Shown: one piece after another, positions 46,174 to 52,754 of the stretch | Position numbering within the stretch: the first letter of the stretch is position 1 | Layout: the number at the start of each line of letters is the position of its first letter | NCBI GenBank assembly: GCA_951813295.1 | Contig: CATOTI010000003.1 | Span: forward strand, 390,033 to 454,032 | Source of the DNA: an uncultured Pseudomonadales bacterium | Lineage (GTDB): Bacteria; Pseudomonadota; Gammaproteobacteria; Pseudomonadales; Azotimanducaceae | Direction of reading: 5' to 3' | DNA length: 64,000 nt | The notes under the pieces: generated by a model | What the model saw: only the letters and a program-made list of their open reading frames with translations | Told to the model about the DNA's origin: nothing | Databases searched by the model: none | Position numbers and translations under genes: made by a program

Positions 46174-46280
46174 GTATTCCCCTCCCTAGAGGTCTACTGT
46201 GCCGAAAAACTAACCCTCCGGTCGGTCCGTTTTCCTCGTAGCAGCTCACTCGGCGTACCACCAGCCACAGGACCAACGAA

Positions 46281-46861
46281 ATGAGAATCGAAGGACCGGA
46301 CGGGATCTACGCACGGCTACTCGGACCGCGTGACGAGATCGATCTGTTCGAGTGTCTGCGCGACTGGCCGAAGGACCTGAAGACCGGCCGGGTCACGCTC
46401 GAACAATGTCGCAAGACGACGTCCATTTACATCCAGCAGAACGACGACCTGTTAGAGGACCATCCGCACCCTTCGACGCGGACTCGTGGGGTTGGTTAAC
46501 GTTCTGGTGTGGTGATGCGGAGGGCTGCATCGCCGTCACCCGAGCGAATGTCATCGGTGCGAATCACACGAAAGATCCAGCGATCGCGCCGAGCGTCTGT
46601 CTTTCGTTCCTGCCGACGAACTTTCATATGGGCTTTACCGCGGGACACCCATCACGCCGGGGGCGAGGGCTCTGGACGAAGGCGACCGATCTGATGCTCG
46701 CCCGCTGGTGGTTCGACGAAGCGGGTGGGGAGGACGTCGGCCGAACCGGCATCAAGCTCCACCGGACGACGCTCGATCGAGGGCGGTGGGAACACGAGAG
46801 CGCGGATGAAGCCCGCGCCGGATACTTCTCGGTAAGGCACACGGTTCCTCCTCATTCCTAG
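46281..46861 (+). pseudogene. Frameshifted ORF with a GNAT-like C-terminal segment
   Basis: The frame beginning MRIEGPDGIYARLLGPRDEIDLF at 46,281 is lost near 46,465, and reading resumes one frame away with FDADSWGWLTFWCGD through the stop at 46,861. The later part includes HPSRRGRGLWTKATDLMLARWWFDEAG, a loose match to acetyltransferase motif A. So I read it as one gene of about 190 codons with a one-base deletion; recognition is weak. Confidence 0.45.
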
Positions 46862-46999
46862 CTGGTTCTAACGCCAAAGGCAGTCAGCGTCCGACGCGAT
46901 CGACGCCGGTTCTAGGATGTCGTTATCTTAAGCAAGAGACCGGCCCACCAGTTCAGCACGCCCAGTAAACTAGGTTCGCGACGGCGGAAAACCACTGTA

Positions 47000-47019
47000 T
47001 TTTGCCAAATTTGGCAAAA
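47000..47019. terminator. 20 bp perfect palindrome beyond tRNA-Gly
   Basis: TTTTGCCAAATTTGGCAAAA, 58 bp past the tRNA-Gly 3' end on the minus strand. The AT-rich ends make it plausible as a terminator, but it could also be a protein-binding or att-associated site, as it lies at the island's edge. Elsewhere 46,862-47,076 is featureless. Confidence 0.45.
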
Positions 47020-47076
47020 CACGAGTGAACGCCAGTTTCGGCGTTCTCGGTAACTCGTTGATCTGGAAAGGGAAAC

Positions 47077-47152
47077 TGGAGCGGGAAACCGGGTTCGAAC
47101 CGGCGACCCCAACCTTGGCAAGGTTGTGCTCTACCAACTGAGCTATTCCCGC
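47077..47152 (-). tRNA. tRNA-Gly (GCC), island attachment site
   Basis: 76 nt on the minus strand, beginning GCGGGAATAGCTCAG, with anticodon loop TTGCCAA (GCC), T-loop TTCGAAC and encoded CCA. Its 3' 45 bp is repeated at 41,087-41,131, which makes it the integration target. Confidence 0.97.
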
Positions 47153-47216
47153 TCGGGCTCGCCGCAGGACGCGGCGAGAGGGCGGATGATAATCTCCCGC
47201 GAAATGAGAATCCACG

Positions 47217-48023
47217 GTGCGAGCCTTGTCCGAACTACCACTCGGTCGTGAGTCGGTGTTTCCGACCGTGGTCGATCCCAAGCTGCTCGTCGGCATCGAA
47301 CGATCGCGTGCCCGCCGAGACTTAGGGATCGGTGCCGCGCTTCCATTTCGTGGCGATGACGAATGGACCGCGTTCGAACTCTCCTGGCTCGATGACGCAG
47401 GCCGACCGGCCGCGTCGATAGCGCGGATTCGGGTCGATGCGGCGAGCCGAGCGATGGTCGAGAGCAAATCATTGAAGCTCTATCTCGGTGGATTCGCGAT
47501 GACGCGGTTCGAAACGAAGGGCGCCGTTGTCGAGCGGATCCGAGGCGACCTCATAGCCGTGGTTGGGGGTGAGGTCAGCGTGGAGCTCGACGCTGAACCC
47601 GCATCGAAGGGCGCGCCGGGCTTCTGCCTGGACGACCTCGATCTGCCGCGCGCACCGAAATTCGAGCGTATCCCAGAGTTACCGCTGGGGACCGGTGCCG
47701 TCAGCGCGGAGACAGTACATAGCCGGCTCTTTCGATCGGTTTGTCCGGTCACCGGGCAACCCGATTGGGGCACGATCGCGATCGGCTACCGCGGTCGCCT
47801 GATTGATCGGCTGGCACTCTTCGAATACCTCCTCTCGTTTCTTGCCCATGCCGGTTTTCACGAAGATGTCGTGGAGCGGATCTTCCGCGCGGTCGCGGCG
47901 GCTTCGGGTTCGGAGGACCTTTATGTCGCAGGACGTTTTCTGCGGCGTGGCGGTATCGACATCAATCCGACGCGCTGGACGGGCGGCTGGGTGCCCCCAA
48001 TCTGGCGCGACGAACGACAGTAA
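47217..48023 (+). CDS. queF: NADPH-dependent 7-cyano-7-deazaguanine reductase, long form
   Basis: 268 residues. It reduces preQ0 to preQ1 in queuosine biosynthesis. The pattern is typical of type II QueF: SKSLKLYLGGFAMTRF in the first half, SVCPVTGQPDWG with the nucleophilic Cys, FHEDVVERIF with conserved His and Glu, and the C-terminal RRGGIDINP. GTG at 47217 is the first start; a TTG at 47226 is an alternative. The next gene follows after 5 bp. Confidence 0.92.
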   Translation: MRALSELPLGRESVFPTVVDPKLLVGIERSRARRDLGIGAALPFRGDDEWTAFELSWLDDAGRPAASIARIRVDAASRAMVESKSLKLYLGGFAMTRFETKGAVVERIRGDLIAVVGGEVSVELDAEPASKGAPGFCLDDLDLPRAPKFERIPELPLGTGAVSAETVHSRLFRSVCPVTGQPDWGTIAIGYRGRLIDRLALFEYLLSFLAHAGFHEDVVERIFRAVAAASGSEDLYVAGRFLRRGGIDINPTRWTGGWVPPIWRDERQ

Positions 48024-48028
48024 GCGGT

Positions 48029-48958
48029 ATGACGAATTCGATCGAGTTACCGGACTTGGTACAGAAACGCCTGGCCGGGCTCGGCCGTGCGGGTGCAGAG
48101 TGGCAACTGCAGTTGCCGGATATCGTCGATGACCTGAGCCGGCGTTTTGAGGTCGAATTCGGCCGCGTATTGCATGGTGGCACCGAAAGTCTCGTGCTCG
48201 AGGCGAAGCGCGACGCCGAGTCCTTTGTCATGAAAGTCGGCGTACCGGGCGCGGCACTCGAACGCGAAGCCGCCGCGTATCGCCTCGTGAATGGTCGGGG
48301 CTACGCGCGCTTGATCGGCGAAGCGCTCGATCACAATGCCATCCTGCTCGACCGGTTGGGGCAGCCGCTGGCGGAGCAGGAAATGAGCGTCGACGAACAG
48401 GTCGATTGGGTGTGCAAGGCGCTATCGGTCGCCTGGATTCCGATTGGCGGCGATCCCGTCTTCCAACCCGCGAAAGAGAAGGCCGAGTGGTTGCGAAATT
48501 ACATTCGCGCACATCGGGCGTTAGGAGATCTGAGCGATGAAGCGATCGAGCGTTCTTTCCGATTCCTAGACGACCGTGAGCGCGCCGACGATCCGTCGAC
48601 TGCCGTTCTGATCCATGGTGACGGGCATGCCCACAATTTGCTGGCTTCGGTGACGGGTGGCTTTCGCTACGTCGATCCGGACGGTATGGCGGGCGAGCCC
48701 GCGCTCGATCTCGCGATCCCAATGCGTGAATGGCCCGAAGACCTGCTGGCATCCGGCGATCCGGTGGCCGCGGGACACCGTCGGGTAGAACGGATCGCGG
48801 CCGCCACGGGCGTCGCCGCCGCGGCGATTTGGCGTTGGGGGTACATCGAATGTGTCTCGACCAGCCTCCTATTGAAGGAACTCGACATCGAGCCGATGGC
48901 GGAGCAGTACCTCGCGGTCGCACGTGCGTGGGGAGACTGTTCGGACTTCGATCCCTGA
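48029..48958 (+). CDS. APH(6)/streptomycin-6-kinase-like phosphotransferase
   Basis: 309 residues. The kinase-like fold has FVMKVGVPG (ATP-contacting Lys), the catalytic loop HGDGHAHNLL and the metal-binding VDPDG. This fits the aminoglycoside 6-phosphotransferase/hydroxyurea phosphotransferase family. Resistance to a drug cannot be assumed; many homologues have unknown substrates. It probably forms an operon with queF. Confidence 0.85.
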   Translation: MTNSIELPDLVQKRLAGLGRAGAEWQLQLPDIVDDLSRRFEVEFGRVLHGGTESLVLEAKRDAESFVMKVGVPGAALEREAAAYRLVNGRGYARLIGEALDHNAILLDRLGQPLAEQEMSVDEQVDWVCKALSVAWIPIGGDPVFQPAKEKAEWLRNYIRAHRALGDLSDEAIERSFRFLDDRERADDPSTAVLIHGDGHAHNLLASVTGGFRYVDPDGMAGEPALDLAIPMREWPEDLLASGDPVAAGHRRVERIAAATGVAAAAIWRWGYIECVSTSLLLKELDIEPMAEQYLAVARAWGDCSDFDP

Positions 48959-49044
48959 TCGATCACGGCATTCGGCTTCAATTGCGCGGGCAATGCGATT
49001 ACGCTTGGCGGCCGCCAGCTAGCGCAGCCCAAAACGCGGTCAAT

Positions 49045-49154
49045 GGCTGCCCGGCCGGTCCCCTCGCGACGATAAGTTGTCAACCCCGTCAGGCCCGGAA
49101 GGGAGCAGCGGCAGCAGCGAACTCGGGTGCCGGGGTGTGGCTGACCGGGCCGCC
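49045..49154 (+). ncRNA. ffs: Signal recognition particle RNA (4.5S)
   Basis: 110 nt. The conserved SRP hairpin is clear: GTCAGGCCCGGAAGGGAGCA and GGGTGCCGGGGTGTGGCTGA. The ends pair (GGCTGCCCGG with CCGGGCCGCC). The gene ends in a short T-rich stretch. It directly precedes tRNA-Ser and could share its transcript. Confidence 0.93.
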
Positions 49155-49163
49155 TCCATTTTC

Positions 49164-49253
49164 GGAGAGGTGTCCGAGCGGTCGAAGGAGCACGCCTGGA
49201 AAGCGTGTATGGGTGCAAGCCCATCGAGGGTTCGAATCCCTCCCTCTCCGCCA
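49164..49253 (+). tRNA. tRNA-Ser (GGA)
   Basis: 90 nt with a long variable arm. It starts GGAGAGGTGTCCGAGCGG; the anticodon loop CTGGAAA gives GGA; the T-arm has GGTTCGAATCC and CCA is encoded. It lies 9 bp after the SRP RNA gene and is the last core-genome feature before the CRISPR region. Confidence 0.97.
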
Positions 49254-49480
49254 CGCAGTCGTCTTCTGGTAGAGCAGGAGCTTGGTTTCTGCTGATGATG
49301 CCCGGAGAGCCTTTGTTTCTGCTGGTTTGTGGGCCTTCGACTTCGGGCGACCAGATTGCAGAGACTACCTGGTCTAGAGAAAATGGCGCAAATCTGGCGA
49401 TCGTCTCTCGCCGCCGTTCAGGTGGTCTACTTCGCCGATGCGATGCATCCGCAACACCAGGAGTCATGCCGTACTCCGGC

Positions 49481-49540
49481 CAACTTCCGAAACCGCAACC
49501 GTCGGCCGCCAACCGACCCGGTCAACGCCTTCGAGAGGAG
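49481..49540 (+). pseudogene. cas1 fragment
   Basis: The frame reads NFRNRNRRPPTDPVNAF, matching the strongly conserved Cas1 segment that in the intact gene downstream (63,590-63,635) reads DFTNRNRRPPRDPVNAC. Only about 16 codons are recognisable; both ends diverge. It is a remnant, not a gene. It implies that another cas1 copy once lay here. Confidence 0.7.
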
Positions 49541-49602
49541 CGAGCGGGAGGTTTTGGGTAAGGCCACGGCCTGGTTGAGTTGAGAAGGCGTTCCCCAAAA
49601 CT

Positions 49603-49731
49603 TACCGCAAGCTTGCGGTAACGCCCCCTTGTTCTCCCCAGAAGGCATACTTTGGCCTGAACCGTTAAGCAGAAACCCATCTCATGGTGCCGACCGGTTA
49701 TCCGCGCAGAATTTTGCTGGCTGTCACCGGC
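49603..49731 (+). repeat. Truncated duplicate of the CRISPR-operon leader and csm6 5' end
   Basis: Nearly the same as 50,528-50,655: the palindrome TACCGCAAGCTTGCGGTA, the following upstream region, and the start codon with the first 16 codons (MVPTGYPRRILLAVTG). The copy stops abruptly at 49,731 and is followed by IS5-type transposase sequence. Confidence 0.85.
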
Positions 49732-49741
49732 CGCGAAGGCA

Positions 49742-49843
49742 CGCGATCCCGAGCCCGAGATGCGTCAGACGAAGAAGGACAAGGAGTGGCCCTTCGGGAT
49801 GACGATGCCTATCGGCGTCGATGACGCGGCGGGCTGCGTACGG
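49742..49843 (+). pseudogene. IS5-family transposase fragment
   Basis: A short frame reading EMRQTKKDKEWPFGMTMPIG, close to the well-known IS5 segment (M-QTKKG-QWYFGMKAHIGVD). No complete gene or ends can be found. A decayed insertion fragment joined to the csm6-leader duplicate. Confidence 0.65.
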
Positions 49844-49872
49844 GTTTTACCCCACTTCAGCGGACGGTTTAG

Positions 49873-50313
49873 TTAGGGTCGATAGGCGCATGGCCTGTCG
49901 ACGTTCAGAAAGCCTGGCTCGTACGTCTTGAAGGGTTTGTGCCCACGCGCCGTCACCCCTGAGCTTGCGCAGGTTGCCCAGCCCATGTCGTCACAGACAG
50001 CGGTCCAGGCCGGACTGGGACACGTCCGGATGAATGAACTCACGTGTGGCCCGCAACAGATCATCCAGCGGCACCAGCAGCGTTGTTCTTCGCAACTCGA
50101 CCACCACAAGTCCCTGTGCCGCGAAAGGGTCGTCCGCAGACGGTGCGCGGTGTGCGACTGGTCCTGAAAATCGCTCTGGCCTCGCCATTTGCGAATCGTG
50201 ACCTCCGTTACCCCGAACCACCTCGCCAGCACCCGAGCCGGTTCGTCACTGGCCGCGATTTCCGCCCGCACGGCCGGTGTGGTTCGCGCGCCTCGGTGCA
50301 GTGCAATCTTCAT
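49873..50313 (-). pseudogene. IS481-family transposase remnant, frameshifted and truncated
   Basis: From ATG at 50313 the protein starts MKIALHRGARTTPAVRAEI with an HTH (GVTEVTIRKWRGQ). The frame is lost after HRLRTTL, continues in another frame as VVVELRRTTLLVPLDDLL and FIHPDVSQSGLDRCL, and returns to the first frame for KPFKTYEPGFLNVD, where the catalytic domain should begin. The DDE domain is absent, so the element is dead. Confidence 0.75.
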
Positions 50314-50527
50314 CCCGGACTCTCCAGCCTCGAGCGTGGCGTACGCTGCGCCAACAGCTCATTCAATACCATTCGCGCCTGATAAAGTGCCCCTTGATCC
50401 GAAACAATACTACCGTCCGGGGATGTGACAACTACTAGCTCGAAAAGAAATCTGTCTGCTCGCCTCCAAACCCATATTCTGATTCTGCAACGAAGTGCTG
50501 AACCGACCTGTACGCTTGCGAGATCAG

Positions 50528-50655
50528 TACCGCAAGCTTGCGGTGATGACCCCCTTGTTCTCCCGGAAGGCATACTTTGGCCCGAACCGTTAAGCAGAAA
50601 CCCGTCTCATGGTGCCGACCCATTATCCGCGCAGAATTTTGCTGGCTGTCACGGG
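50528..50655 (+). promoter_or_regulatory. Upstream region of the CRISPR operon with 16 bp palindrome
   Basis: ACCGCAAGCTTGCGGT (50,529-50,544) lies 65 bp before the csm6 start codon, within a stretch duplicated at 49,603. Being the only conserved block upstream of the operon, it is a candidate regulator site or promoter element; no clear -10/-35 pair is seen. The stretch 50,314-50,527 holds nothing recognisable. Confidence 0.45.
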
Positions 50656-51751
50656 CCTGTCGCCACAGGTGGTGACGGAAACTCTGTATGCGCTCGCGGC
50701 CAACCGGCACGACCCCTGGGTGCCAACGGAGGTCCATCTAATCACGACCAAAGAAGGGGCGGAGCGGGTGCGGCACGCGCTGCTCAATCCGGAGCACGGG
50801 CACTTTCATCGTCTGTGCCGGGAGTACGACCTGCCCACCATCCATTTCGGTATGGAAAACGTCTGGGTGATTCGTGACGACATGGACGGTCTGCTGGAAG
50901 ATATCCGCAGCGAGGCGGACAACCGGCGTTGCGCCGACACCATCACCCAAACGGTGCGCGATTTGACTGCCGACCCGATGGCCAGTCTGCATGCATCTAT
51001 CGCCGGTGGCCGCAAAACCATGGGTTACTATCTGGGTTATGCGATCAGCCTGTACGGGCGCAGCCAGGATCGGCTTTCGCATGTGCTGGTCAATGCGCCG
51101 TATGAGTCGCACCCCGACTTCTACTATCCAACGAAGCACAGCCAGTTGATCCACACACGGGGTGAGCAGCCGCGTGCTTACGATACGAAAGAAGCGCAGG
51201 TTTCTCTGGCCGAAATCCCCTTTGTGCGGATGCGCGAGGGCTTGCCGCCGAGCCTGATGAATGGCGCGAGCAGTTTCAGCGCCACGGTGGCGGCGGCCCA
51301 AAGTGCGCTGGGGCCATTGCAACTGGTGATTGATTTAGCCGGTCGTTGCCTGTCGGTTTCCGGCGTTGTGATTGAGGACATTGCGCCGGCTGAACTGGCG
51401 TTTTACAGCTGGATGGCGCGGCGTCGCTGCGAGGGATCGGACCCCATAAGATACGATGATGATGGACCAGGCATCGCCACGGCTTTTCTTGCCGAATACC
51501 GGCGGATTGTCGGCGAATTCAGCGCGGACTATGAGCAGGCGGAGCAGTCATTTTCCAGGGGTATGGGGAAGGAGGAATTCGATTCGAAAATGTCACGGAC
51601 CAACGCCGCTTTGAAGAAAAATCTCCCGCCGCAGCTATTTGAGCCCTACAGAATAGCAAGTTCAGGTAAACGACCGGAAACCCGTTACGGGTTAAGCCTG
51701 CCTCCTGAAGCGATACGCTACGCTTCGGTTGAAGCGGATGCTTCGGATTAG
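50609..51751 (+). CDS. csm6: Cas_NE0113-family CARF protein (Csm6-like ring nuclease)
   Basis: 380 residues. The N-terminal CARF domain is shown by ILLAVTGLSPQVVTETLYAL (about 10-29) and SIAGGRKTMGYY (129-140), the two nucleotide-binding loops of the NE0113 family. This family binds cyclic oligoadenylate and is thought to cleave it or act as an effector. I see no HEPN-type RxxxxH in the C-terminal half, so it may be a ring nuclease or sensor rather than an RNase. It is the first gene of the operon, 13 bp before cmr1. The symbol follows common database naming and is tentative. Confidence 0.8.
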   Translation: MVPTHYPRRILLAVTGLSPQVVTETLYALAANRHDPWVPTEVHLITTKEGAERVRHALLNPEHGHFHRLCREYDLPTIHFGMENVWVIRDDMDGLLEDIRSEADNRRCADTITQTVRDLTADPMASLHASIAGGRKTMGYYLGYAISLYGRSQDRLSHVLVNAPYESHPDFYYPTKHSQLIHTRGEQPRAYDTKEAQVSLAEIPFVRMREGLPPSLMNGASSFSATVAAAQSALGPLQLVIDLAGRCLSVSGVVIEDIAPAELAFYSWMARRRCEGSDPIRYDDDGPGIATAFLAEYRRIVGEFSADYEQAEQSFSRGMGKEEFDSKMSRTNAALKKNLPPQLFEPYRIASSGKRPETRYGLSLPPEAIRYASVEADASD

Positions 51752-51764
51752 AGCGATTGTAGAG

Positions 51765-52754
51765 ATGATGAAGACACTGCAATACCGGGTCACTTTCACT
51801 ACGCCGGCTTTTCTCGGCAATGCTGAGCAGAGCGGCCAATGGCGCACGCCACCTTTCAAAGCGTTGCTGCGCCACTGGTGGCGCGTGGCGGTGGCGGAAA
51901 GCCATGCCCATGAATGGAAAAAAATCAGGGAAGCGGAAGGTCAACTGTTCGGCAATGCCTGGTTGGACAGTGGCACCACGAAAAGCCTGGTCAGGATGCG
52001 GCTGAGCGACTGGCGCGAAGGCTCGAATGGATGGCATAAACTGCCAGGAATTGGATCCAAGAACCCAGTGGCTGCTGACCTGTATCTGGGTTATGGGCCT
52101 GTACAATATGATCGAAGAATAGGAACGCGCTTAGCGCATGGGTCGGCGATTCAAGCTGAAGGTTCGGCAACCGTACGTCTTGCCGTGCCGGAAGAACATG
52201 AAGATGACATCGCCAACACGCTGGCACTGATCGACCAATTTGGCACCATCGGCGGGCGCAGCCGCAATGGCTGGGGGTCGGTATCGCTCGAACCTCAAGA
52301 CGGAACGCCGGAACTGGCGGTTGATGCCGGGAAATTCACCGCCAGGCTGGAACGCGCGTTACAGAGAGACTGGCCCCATGCCATAGGATGTGATGACAGG
52401 GGCGGCTTGCTGATGTGGCAGTCGGAAGCGGTTGCCAACTGGCAGAAGGCAATGACCCAACTGGCGCAACTGCGCAAGAATCTAAACAGCACATTCAAAA
52501 CAAATCGACATTGGCTGAACTATCCCGTCACGAAACATGATCCCAAGAATTGGGGCAACAAGCGCCTGCCGAGCAGCCTGCGTTTCAAGGTGGTTCCAGC
52601 CTCCAACAGTAAAGTGAAGGCCCTTGTGTTTCATTTACCCTGCCTGCCGCCGCTGGATTTTTCCCCGAACAGAACCGAGCTTGTGACGATGTGGAAACGT
52701 GTCCATGAATTTCTGGACGACGACCAACACGATATCCAGCGGAAACCAGCATGA
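51765..52754 (+). CDS. cmr1: Type III-B RAMP protein Cmr1
   Basis: About 329 residues. The RAMP fold shows in TFTTPAFLGNAEQSGQWRTPPFKALLRHWWR (N-terminus) and the Gly-rich loop GTIGGRSRNGWGS near residue 170. Cmr1 caps the Cmr complex near the target 3' end and helps bind target RNA. The ATG at 51765 or 51768 is preceded by a weak site. The stop overlaps cas10's ATG by 4 bp. Confidence 0.9.
   Translation: MMKTLQYRVTFTTPAFLGNAEQSGQWRTPPFKALLRHWWRVAVAESHAHEWKKIREAEGQLFGNAWLDSGTTKSLVRMRLSDWREGSNGWHKLPGIGSKNPVAADLYLGYGPVQYDRRIGTRLAHGSAIQAEGSATVRLAVPEEHEDDIANTLALIDQFGTIGGRSRNGWGSVSLEPQDGTPELAVDAGKFTARLERALQRDWPHAIGCDDRGGLLMWQSEAVANWQKAMTQLAQLRKNLNSTFKTNRHWLNYPVTKHDPKNWGNKRLPSSLRFKVVPASNSKVKALVFHLPCLPPLDFSPNRTELVTMWKRVHEFLDDDQHDIQRKPA

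Larger units (their letters stand above)
45016..46248 (-). mobile_element. Second IS3-family element (IS407-like), different type
   Basis: About 1.23 kb, with ends TGAGCCGCTCGGGGAATTCG and, from the right, TGAGCTGCTACGAGGAAAAC, sharing GGACC and GAGGGTTAG. It carries orfA and orfB on the minus strand. No matching 4 bp duplication is found at the flanks, so the copy was probably rearranged after insertion. Confidence 0.85.
41087..47121. mobile_element. Genomic island integrated in tRNA-Gly, mosaic and probably decayed
   Basis: A 45 bp direct repeat (41,087-41,131 and 47,077-47,121) matches the 3' half of tRNA-Gly, including TTCGAACC of the T-arm. The right copy belongs to the intact tRNA gene and the left copy is a fragment. 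Between them are a truncated tyrosine recombinase, a second copy of its 3' end, two enzyme genes, nested IS3 DNA and a frameshifted ORF. This is the layout expected of an element integrated by a tRNA-specific integrase. Confidence 0.85.

Noticed and set aside
48029..48958. Acquired antibiotic-resistance gene
   Set aside because: The kinase sits with queF in core-like context and its substrate is unknown; the fold alone does not show resistance.
49254..50608. CRISPR repeat array
   Set aside because: I looked for regularly spaced repeats here and elsewhere; only fragments, one duplicated leader and short palindromes are present. No array is supported in this window.
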